DNA from: Glaciecola punicea ACAM 611
GTDB taxonomy: Bacteria > Pseudomonadota > Gammaproteobacteria > Enterobacterales > Alteromonadaceae
Assembly: GCF_000252165.1 (NCBI RefSeq)
Contig: NZ_BAET01000030.1
Span: 62,001-126,000 of the forward strand
Direction of reading: 5' to 3'
Length of the DNA stretch: 64,000 bases
Shown piece by piece: positions 29,038 through 37,725 of the stretch. Position numbers and translations under genes: made by a program. Every line of letters begins with the position of its first letter. Position 1 is the stretch's first letter. Under the pieces are notes generated by a model, which saw nothing but the letters and a program-made list of their open reading frames with translations, was not told the origin of the DNA and did no database searches.

Positions 29038-30423
29038 ATGCTAGCAAAAAGACCCGACGGTGAGGTTCAGCCCGGTTTTAAATGGGGACCGTTTACTATG
29101 CGGATACCGCTTATTCATCTGCGCTTTTCACTAGCTGACATGCTCCAAGGATTCGCGGTCGCAGGCGCGACAGGACTAGCCTTAGTGCCTTACTTTATGG
29201 CCTTGTTAGGCCTTAATTTTGAAGAAGCGGTGGTAATGGCGATGTTTCATAGCTTGCTCATATCGTTTTCTTGGATGTTTTTTGGGGATCCCTATGCGCC
29301 CGGCTGGCTAACGCCGGCCATACCATTTGTAGTCGCTTTTATAACCACACCGGCTTATTTAGGTGATCATGCATCTCAATTTCAAGCGATGACAGCGCTG
29401 TCGCTCAATTTTGCGTTCATTCTTATTTTTTTGGGGGTGACGGGGCTAGGAGAAAAGCTCATAAAAGTAGTGCCCAATGTGTTCAAAGGCGGCATTATTT
29501 TAGGGGCGGCGATTGCGGCGTTTATGCGCGTTACGTTAGAGGGCGATGTAGCAAACGTGTTTGAGTCGGCGCCTATAGCCGGCACGCTTGGTGTGGTAGT
29601 GTGTTTAGTATTTGCTTTTTCAAAACCGCTGCAGACATTGGCTATGGACCAAAAATGGTTTGCTAAAATTCTTGGTTTTGGCTTACTCCCTGGTTTCGTC
29701 GTTGCTGGCACAGTAGGCTACTTCACTGGTGAGTTTCAATATAATATACGGTGGGAAATTTTAGATGTGGGCGCTGCTACCGCTTCACTTTGGGAAAAGG
29801 CATCACCTTTTTCCATTGGATGGCCGCCTATCGACACGTTCTTAGCTTCATTTCCCTTAGCGTTAATTACCTATATTTTGTTTTTTGGTGATGTAGTAAC
29901 GGGCAACGAAATGATTGAACAAGCGCAAAAAACAAGAACAGATGAAATACTAGAATTAAACGGCAGCCGCGCGCATATGGCAACTGGTTTACGAAATGCC
30001 ATGATGGGAATAATCGCACCCTTCTTTGGCACTCAAGGTGTGCTATGGACCGGTATTCAGGTCGTTTTGTTGAAACGTTGGTCGCAAGGGCGCGACAAGG
30101 TCGACTCAATCTTTGACAGTATTGGTAGCTTTTATGCGTTTGGCCTGCCGTTCTTATTTATATTATTGCCACTGGTGACGCTGCTTGAGCCGCTCTTACC
30201 AGTGGCCTTAGCGGTAACACTTATACTTACCGCTTTTGCTTGTGCTACCTTAGCCTTGTCTTTAGTCAGTGACGCCACAGAGCGCGGCGCAATGGTAATT
30301 ACCGCGATGGCCTTTAGTTTGTTTGAGCCATGGCTTGGCTTGCTGGTTGGCCTTATTACTATTGCTGCGCTGTGTGGGTTTAAGGTGTTTATGCCGGCAA
30401 AAGAAGCGCCCGAGACCAAATAG
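29038..30423 (+). CDS. NCS2/SLC23-like polytopic permease
   Basis: A 461-residue membrane protein with about 12-14 helices. The layout resembles nucleobase/ascorbate transporters: a GATGLALVPYFMALLG first core helix, GDPYAPGWLTPAIPF and a FGDVVTGNEMIEQAQ segment where UraA-type proteins hold a substrate-binding acidic residue. It differs from characterised NCS2 members, so the substrate is unknown. AAGGGA lies about ten bases before the ATG, and a strong stem-loop follows the stop. It appears monocistronic with a long leader region. Confidence 0.6.
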   Translation: MLAKRPDGEVQPGFKWGPFTMRIPLIHLRFSLADMLQGFAVAGATGLALVPYFMALLGLNFEEAVVMAMFHSLLISFSWMFFGDPYAPGWLTPAIPFVVAFITTPAYLGDHASQFQAMTALSLNFAFILIFLGVTGLGEKLIKVVPNVFKGGIILGAAIAAFMRVTLEGDVANVFESAPIAGTLGVVVCLVFAFSKPLQTLAMDQKWFAKILGFGLLPGFVVAGTVGYFTGEFQYNIRWEILDVGAATASLWEKASPFSIGWPPIDTFLASFPLALITYILFFGDVVTGNEMIEQAQKTRTDEILELNGSRAHMATGLRNAMMGIIAPFFGTQGVLWTGIQVVLLKRWSQGRDKVDSIFDSIGSFYAFGLPFLFILLPLVTLLEPLLPVALAVTLILTAFACATLALSLVSDATERGAMVITAMAFSLFEPWLGLLVGLITIAALCGFKVFMPAKEAPETK

Positions 30424-30437
30424 AGCATAGTTCCTAG

Positions 30438-30486
30438 CGCCCTATTGCTTTAAAAGATAAATGAAAAGCTTTTTAGCAATAGGGCG
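30438..30486 (+). terminator. Stem-loop after the permease gene
   Basis: CGCCCTATTGCT (30438-30449) and AGCAATAGGGCG (30475-30486) form a perfect 12-bp stem; the 25-base loop can form a further AAAAG/CTTTT hairpin. The sequence after it is T-rich (TATTTATTT). Confidence 0.7.
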
Positions 30487-30591
30487 TATTTATTTCCATT
30501 ACGCTCTATTTAACGAACAAGTAGCGTTCAATATTTATTGAAGAAGATGAGACTAGGTAAATCTCTCTCTTTGTATAGGAAAACATAGCTT

Positions 30592-31650
30592 ATGAAATTA
30601 CAAAAAATTCTGCTTATAATGTTAAGCGCAGTCACCATCGCCGCTTGCTCAAGTAATAATGCAGGTCTTGAAACGCCCTCATCAGACCTTTACTTAGCTA
30701 CAGCAGAGGTAAGCGCAGCATCATCACAAATATATAAGGCAGGCTGGAGCGCACCCGCTAATTACGCGTACACAAACCAAAACACCCTAAAAATTATCTC
30801 GTGGAATGTTGAACACTTTGTTGATCAGCACAATGACCCTTACGTGAACAATAGCCGCGAAGACGATGCACAACATATGGGCAATAAGCGCGCCGACTTA
30901 GTTATAGCCTTACAGCAGGCAAATGCCGACATAGTGGTATTACAAGAGTTTGAAAGTGCAAAATTGCTCAGAGAAATTGCAAGTACCGATTTAGCTGACA
31001 TGGGCTATCAGTTTTTTGCTGACGCGCCGTCACACACTTGGTACATGAACGTGGTTATTATGAGTAAAGTGCCTTTGGGCGTGATGTATAACTACGGTAA
31101 TTTGCACACCGAACTGGTTAATTGGCGCGACGAGGATGGCGAGCCTGCTACTCAAAGCCGGCTAAACACTCGCACGTGGGCAATCGAGGTATATCCATCG
31201 GATACTTATTCTTTTGTGCTAGGCGCGGTGCACTTAAAAGCAGGTAGAGACGAGCGAGATATTGCAACGCGCTTAGGTCAAATTAATATGCTAACAGCCC
31301 AGTTTGAGCGATTTTTAAATGAAGATAACAATAGAAATATACTGCTAGTAGGCGATTTCAACGCGCTGCCCAACACCCTTGAGCTAAGCACATTGTTAGC
31401 AGGCACCAACGCGGGTAATACCTTTGTTGATCCCTTAGGCGCTAGCGATTTTACCCATCCAGCCATTGCGCCGGTTCGCAGGCTTGACTATGCCGTGATG
31501 AACCACAATATGCACGCTGAGATGGTGCCAAATTCGGCCAAAGTTATCACCTACTTTGACGCGCAGCGTCAAGATGACTTAGCTGACCATTTGCCCGTTG
31601 TGATCGAATTCTTTTTGCAGGATGCACCGGTTAAAAAACCTGCTATGTAA
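30592..31650 (+). CDS. Endonuclease/exonuclease/phosphatase-family lipoprotein
   Basis: A 352-residue lipoprotein (IAAC lipobox, Cys19) carrying an EEP/DNase-I-like domain. Motifs in order are IISWNVEHFV, VVLQEFES (metal Glu), LGAVHLKAG, LLVGDFNALP (Asp/Asn) and ADHLPVV (Asp-His). All catalytic residues of the fold are present, so it is probably an active phosphodiesterase or phosphatase facing the periplasm. Whether it acts on DNA, lipid heads or nucleotides cannot be told. Likely monocistronic. Confidence 0.88.
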   Translation: MKLQKILLIMLSAVTIAACSSNNAGLETPSSDLYLATAEVSAASSQIYKAGWSAPANYAYTNQNTLKIISWNVEHFVDQHNDPYVNNSREDDAQHMGNKRADLVIALQQANADIVVLQEFESAKLLREIASTDLADMGYQFFADAPSHTWYMNVVIMSKVPLGVMYNYGNLHTELVNWRDEDGEPATQSRLNTRTWAIEVYPSDTYSFVLGAVHLKAGRDERDIATRLGQINMLTAQFERFLNEDNNRNILLVGDFNALPNTLELSTLLAGTNAGNTFVDPLGASDFTHPAIAPVRRLDYAVMNHNMHAEMVPNSAKVITYFDAQRQDDLADHLPVVIEFFLQDAPVKKPAM

Positions 31651-31688
31651 TAATTGACGTATCATTTGCTTGCGCCACGGATCAAGCC

Positions 31689-31714
31689 AGGCATGTTTAA
31701 TACCTTGCATGCCT
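31689..31714. terminator. Weak stem-loop between convergent genes
   Basis: AGGCATG (31689-31695) pairs with CATGCCT (31708-31714) across a 12-base loop. It sits between the convergent ends at 31650 and 31722 and has no clean T-run, so it is a modest candidate. Confidence 0.35.
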
Positions 31715-31721
31715 ACTAGTG

Positions 31722-32459
31722 CTAGCCAACAATGATAATAACCGCCGTGTAGGGCCTTATCATTAGGGCCTGTGATGTAACAAAGGTAGTTGCTTTAGGG
31801 GAATCTGACTGCCACATGGTAATTTTAGTTGAGGTCATAAAGCCAAAAGGTAATGGGACTTCGACGGTGTCAAAAGAAAAGTTAAACGCAACAAATGCGC
31901 GGGTATTTCCCAAGGTGCGCTGATATGCAAATAGAGAAAACTCTTCACTGGCCGTATAAATATCTATTTCGCCTTGCTTAAACACATCAAACTCATCGCC
32001 AAGTGCTATTAACGAATCTACATACTGTGACCACGTTTCGTTTTGCTGCAAATAGTCATTATCTTTTGGGGACAAATAGAGCTCACCTAAAGATGCGAAC
32101 TGATGCGCAATAAACTGTTCATTTCGCTGCTGCTCAATCGCCAAACGCGCTTCATTCTCGATGCTACTGCTAAGTGATCGAGTCAGAACATTCTCTATTA
32201 TTAAGGATTTTTGTGCAGCTAGACTGCCGTCATTAACCTTTGTTGCTTTACTTAAGTCATTGAGACTTTTTGCAAGCAGAGGAATTTGCGCAGGGGAGGT
32301 GTTAAAGAATAAATCGTAAGACTGGCCATACCAGCTTGGAAGAATATTAGGGTCATTGGGTAGATTATAATCACCAGATTGATTGGTTGGGGTACAGGCA
32401 ATTATTAATAAAACCAACGAAAATACTATTAGCTTGATAAACTGAGGTATGAAGGTCAT
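31722..32459 (-). CDS. Lipoprotein resembling a GH13 C-terminal domain
   Basis: A 245-residue lipoprotein (LIIAC, Cys22). The first ~140 mature residues are helix-rich and unrecognised. The last ~100 read like the end of an alpha-glucosidase: YVDSLIALGDEFDVFKQGEI resembles the GH13 final barrel helix and its LIALR-x-E-x-P-x-L turn. FSLFAYQRTLGNTRAFVAFN, DTVEVPLP and RPYTAVIII follow the strands of the GH13 C-terminal beta domain. No catalytic barrel is present, so this is either a truncated GH13 relic given a signal peptide or a non-catalytic glycan-binding lipoprotein. It is convergent with the EEP lipoprotein gene. Confidence 0.55.
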   Translation of the reverse strand: MTFIPQFIKLIVFSLVLLIIACTPTNQSGDYNLPNDPNILPSWYGQSYDLFFNTSPAQIPLLAKSLNDLSKATKVNDGSLAAQKSLIIENVLTRSLSSSIENEARLAIEQQRNEQFIAHQFASLGELYLSPKDNDYLQQNETWSQYVDSLIALGDEFDVFKQGEIDIYTASEEFSLFAYQRTLGNTRAFVAFNFSFDTVEVPLPFGFMTSTKITMWQSDSPKATTFVTSQALMIRPYTAVIIIVG

Positions 32460-32550
32460 AAAACAACGCTGGCAAGAGAAAAAGATGAATACAAGTATTA
32501 CGTGCGTGGCCTAAAATAGTTTTTTCATTGTTTTTCTCAATGGTGCTTAT

Positions 32551-32742
32551 TTAGGTATCGCTTATACTGCCGCTAAGCATGGGTCCAATTTGATGACTCT
32601 GGCCATTAAAAGAACCAAATTCGCCGACTTTTCCAAAGCTGTTAAACATTTCTACGCTTAGGGTAAGTTTGTTGTCTATGCTTAACCGCCATCTGAATAT
32701 AATTTTCACACAAGTGCTGCCAGACAAAATATCCGACAGCAT
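32551..32742 (-). pseudogene. Possible outer-membrane barrel remnant
   Basis: A 63-codon frame with alternating hydrophobic residues (FRWRLSIDNKLTLSVEMFNS, then GKVGEFGSFNGQSHQIGPML). The GEFGSF-x-x-Q-x-HQ-x-GP pattern resembles a beta-hairpin of MetA-type outer-membrane transporter barrels. There is no signal peptide and both neighbouring frames are closed, so at most it is a fragment. Assignment is tentative. The surrounding 340 bases (32460-32801) show nothing else. Confidence 0.3.
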
Positions 32743-32801
32743 ACCAGATTATTTATACAACAAGTAAAGGGCTAATGCGCGCAAAGCCACTAAAGTAAGC
32801 C

Positions 32802-33485
32802 TTATTGTGTGGTAAGCCATGCAATAAGATTAACCATATCGTTTATATCCATTTCTTGGGTGAACTTTACCTGATATTTTCCATTTACAATGAAGGTGGG
32901 TACGCTTTGTATATTCGAACGATATTGCGTGAATGTATCGCTGTGTTCTTGCACTAAGGCTGCCAGTTCTGGCGAGGCTTGGGCAGTTGCAAAGTCTTGC
33001 GCCGAGACTTGATTTGCTAAAAATAGTGGTTCTATGTCAGCTAAACCTGCAATCTCTTTTTTTTCAACGTGAATGTGGTCAAATATGGCACTGTTGATAA
33101 CATCCTCTTTGCCCATATAGTCAGCAATTAACATTGCCTGACTGGCGCTTTGTTGAATCTCCTTCGAGGTAAAGCCCATAAAATCCACGTGTACCTTTTT
33201 AAACGCGGTTCCAGCATCGAGCTGGTCTTTTATAAGCGCTACTATGGGCTCAAAATTATGGCAGTGAGGGCACCAAAATGAGAAAAACTCTTGCACCTGA
33301 GGGGTTTCGCTGGCGGGTTGATCTAGCACAATATAGTGAATATTTTCAAGCCAAGGCGCTTGTGCTTGAGAAGACGCTTGTGTATCTATAGAGGGCTCGC
33401 TGGGTGCCTCAAGTGGCGTTTGACTTGGCTCTTTGGAACAAGAAGCCAGCATTAGAAGTAAAAGCAAGAAGAGAGACTTTTTCAT
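32802..33485 (-). CDS. DsbA-like thiol:disulfide oxidoreductase, lipoprotein form
   Basis: A 227-residue protein with a lipoprotein signal (MLASC, Cys16), a Pro/Ser/Gln-rich linker to about residue 45, then a thioredoxin fold. The active site is CPHC (Cys72-Cys75) after EFFSFW, and the cis-proline loop is VPTFIV, both DsbA-like; the inserted helical domain is also present. It probably catalyses disulfide formation or reduction while anchored to a membrane, unlike soluble E. coli DsbA. It follows the 47-residue lipoprotein gene by 90 bases on the same strand. Confidence 0.88.
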   Translation of the reverse strand: MKKSLFLLLLLMLASCSKEPSQTPLEAPSEPSIDTQASSQAQAPWLENIHYIVLDQPASETPQVQEFFSFWCPHCHNFEPIVALIKDQLDAGTAFKKVHVDFMGFTSKEIQQSASQAMLIADYMGKEDVINSAIFDHIHVEKKEIAGLADIEPLFLANQVSAQDFATAQASPELAALVQEHSDTFTQYRSNIQSVPTFIVNGKYQVKFTQEMDINDMVNLIAWLTTQ

Positions 33486-33575
33486 ACAAAGACCTTATTA
33501 AAAATGAATAGAATGTGTTTTTGGTTTGGGCTGTGGGTTTTGCAAATGGCGATTAGTATATCAAAAATTTTTACA

Positions 33576-33719
33576 CTAAGGCTCAAGTTTATGGGCGCTT
33601 AGCTCTAGGCTATAGTGCAAGCGCTTGCTTTTATCATCGCTGCTGTTCTTACTCGCCGAGCAGCTCAACGTCGCAAGTAGCACTAGAGCAACGACACTGA
33701 CGCTTCTTATTATCTGCAT
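33576..33719 (-). CDS. 47-residue predicted lipoprotein
   Basis: This short gene reads MQIIRSVSVVALVLLATLSC, then SASKNSSDDKSKRLHYS and ends in HKLEP. It has a basic N terminus, a hydrophobic core and a lipobox (TLSC, Cys20), leaving a 28-residue hydrophilic mature peptide. GGAG is placed five bases before the ATG, an excellent ribosome binding site. It lies 34 bases after the deacetylase gene and ahead of the DsbA-like gene, all in the same direction. No family is recognised. Confidence 0.6.
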   Translation of the reverse strand: MQIIRSVSVVALVLLATLSCSASKNSSDDKSKRLHYSLELSAHKLEP

Positions 33720-33753
33720 GCTTACTCCAAAATATAGCCACTGGAGCAGGTAT

Positions 33754-34857
33754 TTAATCTAAAAACTTACCTTCACTTGTTGCCGTAAACATGGGATATG
33801 AAAACCAGTAATATCTGGAGGGCGCTGAAACGCTTGGCGCCGTGCAGTTAATGCGGGCACGGCCAGCAAGGCTTGTATGATTTACTTTTACAGTAAGGGT
33901 ATTGCCGTTGGCCATAAATTTAAGTTTTTCGCCTTTAAAATAGCAGGCAAAAGCACTTAGGCGAACGTCGGCACTAGTTACTTCTAGTATTAGCTCATCG
34001 ATGACCGTGTTTGGCGTAAACTCAAATGTAGCAGGCGCTATTAATTTAACCGGCATGGCTAAGCTGTCAAGTTTCACTTTTAAGGCGCTAATTTTGGCGT
34101 ATATGCCAGCTGCAGGAAAACGAGGCAGCGCGCCAAAATCACTAAAGCGGCTCACCGCGCCAGACTGCTGACCAAAACCAATGTAAGCTTGGACCTGCAG
34201 CTCTTGCTTAAGTGCATGGTTGAATTCACCGAAAGGATAGGCCAGCCATTTTTTACTATAGCCTAGTGTCTCAAGCATTATTTGTTCAGCCTGATTCACA
34301 TCTTGCATTACCCGTTCAAGCCATTGCGCTTGCGTCTCGCCAGGGTATTTTTCTAATAAGTGAGCATGGTCCAAAGTATGATTGGCAAAGGTGGCTAAGG
34401 GCTGCATTTGCTTTATTTGTGCCCATGTTAATTGATTTGCAAACTCTCCTATTATGGCGGGGTTAATAAATATAGTGTATGGGAACTTATGTTTAAGCAA
34501 CACCGGATGTGCGTTTGTTAAAATATTAGTAAAACCGTCGTCAAAGGTAATTGCGACTGATTTTTTGGGCAAAGACTGCTTGTTTTGAATAGCGGAAATC
34601 GCCTCAGCAAGGTCTATAACCTTATAATTTTGCGCCAAAAACGCCATGTGCTCAGCAAACACTTCAGGTGTCACGCTAGTGCTTGCTGGCGTGTCGCTAG
34701 CAACATGATGATATTGCAAAATAACAAGATTAGCGTCTGCGGTAGAAAAAGTGCTGGCGGCTATTGCCTCCTGTGCTTTTACATCACCAATAGTGAAAAG
34801 TAAGCATTTTATGCAAAGCAATGTCAGTAAAGTTCGTATAAATAAAGTTATGCTCAT
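33754..34857 (-). CDS. Polysaccharide deacetylase (NodB family)
   Basis: A 367-residue exported protein with a signal peptide (SITLFIRTLLTLLCIKCLLF). The NodB homology domain spans about 45-230: LQYHHVA, the metal/base motif VAITFDDGF, zinc ligands in ANHTLDH (H-x-x-x-H) and WLAYPFGEFN. The extra C-terminal ~110 residues are beta-rich. It probably de-N-acetylates an extracellular or periplasmic polysaccharide, as PgaB-type proteins do. An earlier in-frame ATG at 34899 would add 14 residues before the signal; I chose 34857. The 47-residue lipoprotein gene follows by 34 bases. Confidence 0.85.
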   Translation of the reverse strand: MSITLFIRTLLTLLCIKCLLFTIGDVKAQEAIAASTFSTADANLVILQYHHVASDTPASTSVTPEVFAEHMAFLAQNYKVIDLAEAISAIQNKQSLPKKSVAITFDDGFTNILTNAHPVLLKHKFPYTIFINPAIIGEFANQLTWAQIKQMQPLATFANHTLDHAHLLEKYPGETQAQWLERVMQDVNQAEQIMLETLGYSKKWLAYPFGEFNHALKQELQVQAYIGFGQQSGAVSRFSDFGALPRFPAAGIYAKISALKVKLDSLAMPVKLIAPATFEFTPNTVIDELILEVTSADVRLSAFACYFKGEKLKFMANGNTLTVKVNHTSLAGRARINCTAPSVSAPSRYYWFSYPMFTATSEGKFLD

Positions 34858-35092
34858 GTCGTCTAGCCGGTTTAATAAGACCTGCGCACATATTATCACT
34901 TTTTGAAATCAAACTCACATTTGCACTTTGTTAAAGGTGGATGCTTACTGTGGTGATCGCATTTGTGTGTGGGCAAGAGTTTAGTAAGCTGTCAGTGTCA
35001 GCGCAGCAAATTTAGTAAGCGAATACTCAAGCACACCACTTGTCCTTGTTTGCCGTTAACAGATGTTGAATCGCGGGTGCATTTTGTTTATT

Positions 35093-36358
35093 ATGCATGC
35101 ACATTCACATCAAATAACAACGCACCGTATGGAAGCTCAACAGCAAGGATGGCAAGGCCGATTACAGGCATTAGGCCCGGGTATTTTAATGGCTACCGCT
35201 GCCATTGGTGGCTCCCATTTGGTGGCGTCTACGCAAGCCGGTGCGCTGTTTGGCTGGCAGCTTGTTTGGCTGATAGTACTGGTTAATATACTCAAATATC
35301 CATTTTTTCGGTTTGGCGTGCAGTACACCCTAGAGCGCAATGAAAGCTTACTTGAGGGCTATCAGCGAAAGGGCAAGGCCTATTTCTACAGTTTTATTGT
35401 GTTGATGATTATCGCTGCTGTGGTCAATACCGCCGGGGTGCTGTTACTCACCGCCAGCCTCTTGCAGTATGCGCTTCCAGGCAATGTGTCGATAACGTTA
35501 TTATGCTGGGTGGTCTTGGCTGCCTGTTTGCTGATTTTGCTGCTGGGTCACTATCGAGCACTCGACGCGGTATCAAAAATAATCATGCTGGTGCTAACCG
35601 TTACCACCTTAATTGCCGTGGCGATTGCTTGGCAAAACGGTGCCCAAGCGCCACCTGACTACATTGGGCCGTCGCCATGGACCTTAGCGGGCATGGGGTT
35701 TTTAGTGGCCTTAATGGGCTGGATGCCTGCCCCTATCGAGATTTCAGCTATCAGCTCATTGTGGTTAAAAGAAAAGCAGCGCCATGTGCAAATAACGCGC
35801 TCCCAAGGTCTGTTCGATTTTAATCTTGGCTATTGGCTTACCGCTGGGCTAGCGCTGATGTTTTTATCTTTGGGTGCCTTAGTACAATATGGCAACGAGC
35901 AGCCCATTGCGGTGGCTGGAGGGGCGTTTGCGCAACAGCTCATGAATATGTATGTGAGCACTATTGGCAGCTGGTCGCGGCCGCTGGTTGCTCTGGTGGC
36001 TTTTTTATGTATGTTTGGAACCACTATTACGGTCCTAGATGGCTATGCGCGCAGCCTGCATGCGTCGTTTACCCAGCTCGGCTGGATTGCCTCTACCGCG
36101 CCGCTTAATTATTGGTTGCTGGTCCAAGCCGCATGCGGTATGGCGCTAATTTTATTTTTCAAATCAGCGCTGGCACCCATGCTCACCTTTGCTATGACCT
36201 TGGCCTTTTTAACCACGCCGGTATTTGCCTGGCTCAACTATAGCCTGATGCAAGGCACTAACGGCATTGCGCTGAGTTTGCCGCTGAAACTGCTTAGCTG
36301 GATAGGCTTATGTTATCTCACCGGCTTCGCCCTGTTATTTCTCGTCTTTATTTTTTAG
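35093..36358 (+). CDS. Nramp-like divalent metal transporter, non-canonical subgroup
   Basis: A polytopic protein of about 422 residues with eleven helices in the Nramp (SLC11) order. Helix 1 reads GPGILMATAAIGGSHLVAST, where canonical MntH has the metal-binding DPGN; here it is GGSH. Helix 6 reads GWMPAPIEIS in place of the canonical MPHN(L). The conserved GPG, the LKYPFFRFG loop and YTLERNESLLEGY identify a recurrent divergent subgroup. Substrate is therefore uncertain. Start could be ATG 35093 or ATG 35129; neither has a strong Shine-Dalgarno sequence. Confidence 0.78.
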   Translation: MHAHSHQITTHRMEAQQQGWQGRLQALGPGILMATAAIGGSHLVASTQAGALFGWQLVWLIVLVNILKYPFFRFGVQYTLERNESLLEGYQRKGKAYFYSFIVLMIIAAVVNTAGVLLLTASLLQYALPGNVSITLLCWVVLAACLLILLLGHYRALDAVSKIIMLVLTVTTLIAVAIAWQNGAQAPPDYIGPSPWTLAGMGFLVALMGWMPAPIEISAISSLWLKEKQRHVQITRSQGLFDFNLGYWLTAGLALMFLSLGALVQYGNEQPIAVAGGAFAQQLMNMYVSTIGSWSRPLVALVAFLCMFGTTITVLDGYARSLHASFTQLGWIASTAPLNYWLLVQAACGMALILFFKSALAPMLTFAMTLAFLTTPVFAWLNYSLMQGTNGIALSLPLKLLSWIGLCYLTGFALLFLVFIF

Positions 36359-36477
36359 ACCTCACTTGGTTTGCTGGACATTCTTGAGACTAATACACAC
36401 TCATGAAAATAAAACAGTTCTTTAGTGTGGCTAAATCTCCTACAGTTTCATGGTTTAAATTTAGATAGGATATAGCG

Positions 36478-37236
36478 ATGAATAATTTTATTGGCAAAGT
36501 AGTACTGATTACGGGAGCTGGCAATGGTATTGGGCGGGCTACGGCACTGGCTTTTGCGCAGCAAGGTGCAAATGTTGTGGTGGCTGACATTAGTCAAGCA
36601 GATGGTGAAGAGACGGTTTCTATAGTCAAACAAGCGGGCGGAATAGCGAGATTTATTTTTTGCGATGTAACCAAAAATGAAGACGTTAAAGCAATGGTTG
36701 AGGCTACTTTATACGCCTATGGAAAGTTAGACATTGCGTTTAACAATGCGGGTATTGAAATAGAACAGTGTAAGTTGGCAGATGGTGACGAGGCTATTTA
36801 CGACAAAATAATGGACGTGAATGTGAAAGGGGTTTGGCGCTGCATGAAGTATCAAATTCCTGCTATGCTCAAGCAGGCTTCGTCGTCTATTGTGAATACC
36901 GCGTCGATTGCGGGTTTGGGCGCCGCGCCTAAAATGAGTGTGTATAGCGCCAGTAAGCATGCGGTAATCGGGCTTACGAAGTCAGCCGCGGTTGAATATG
37001 GTAAAAAGGGCCTGCGTGTGAATGCGGTATGCCCTGGGGTTATCAATACGAAAATGTATACTCGAGCCATACATATTGAGCCGCAAAAAGAGCAGTTTAT
37101 CAAAAACCTTCATCCCGTTGGGCGCATCGGCCAGCCTGAAGAAGTAGCCGCAGCCGTGCTGTATTTATGCTCAGACTTAGCCGGATTCACTACAGGCATT
37201 GCTTTACCAATTGACGGCGGCTCTAATGCTATTTAA
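36478..37236 (+). CDS. Short-chain dehydrogenase/reductase
   Basis: A 252-residue classical SDR: TGAGNGIGRATA coenzyme loop, VADIS acidic residue favouring NAD(H), NNAGIE, the catalytic serine in VNTASIAG and YSASK (Tyr/Lys), then the C-terminal PVGRIGQPEEVA and DGGSNAI. It looks fully active. The substrate cannot be assigned; glucose 1-dehydrogenase-like and cyclohexanol-type members share the same core. The gene is probably monocistronic. Confidence 0.92.
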   Translation: MNNFIGKVVLITGAGNGIGRATALAFAQQGANVVVADISQADGEETVSIVKQAGGIARFIFCDVTKNEDVKAMVEATLYAYGKLDIAFNNAGIEIEQCKLADGDEAIYDKIMDVNVKGVWRCMKYQIPAMLKQASSSIVNTASIAGLGAAPKMSVYSASKHAVIGLTKSAAVEYGKKGLRVNAVCPGVINTKMYTRAIHIEPQKEQFIKNLHPVGRIGQPEEVAAAVLYLCSDLAGFTTGIALPIDGGSNAI

Positions 37237-37373
37237 TAATAAACTCTTGAATTTACTTGCTTAGTGAGATCCCAGCGCTAATAACATTCGCGTCTTATAT
37301 GTGATCAAATAATGTTGAATGCGGCTATAATAACGAGACATTTATTAAATAACATAGTGATGCGGAGCTGTGA

Positions 37374-37640
37374 ATGGCCGATATGAATTTGTATGTGGTA
37401 GTGGCGATTACTACGCTACTAAGCACGGGGCTTGCGCTGTTATTTTTTGGTGCGCTGTTAACAATTGCCGCTGCATTTGGTAATAAACGAACCACGTGGG
37501 GAATAATATGCGTACTGCTGCTGCCGCTTACGGGTGCCTATGTAATGCTGTATTGGGATGAAACCGCGTATTCACGTAAGTACTTACTACCAGGCGCTGC
37601 ACTTGTAATCGTAGCCGCCGCTTGTTTTTATCTCCTTTAA
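37374..37640 (+). CDS. Small three-helix membrane protein
   Basis: An 88-residue protein with three predicted helices (about 5-30, 43-60 and 70-88) and a polar loop WDETAYSRK before the last. GGAG is seven bases before the ATG. No family is recognised and no operon partner is close, though the SDR gene ends 137 bases upstream on the same strand. Confidence 0.6.
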   Translation: MADMNLYVVVAITTLLSTGLALLFFGALLTIAAAFGNKRTTWGIICVLLLPLTGAYVMLYWDETAYSRKYLLPGAALVIVAAACFYLL

Positions 37641-37725
37641 TTCGTGTTAGAGGCCATAATGTCTATATTTTCGCGCGCAGTGAAACTAACATTGAAACTA
37701 AGTATGCAGTTAACTTTCAGCTACG

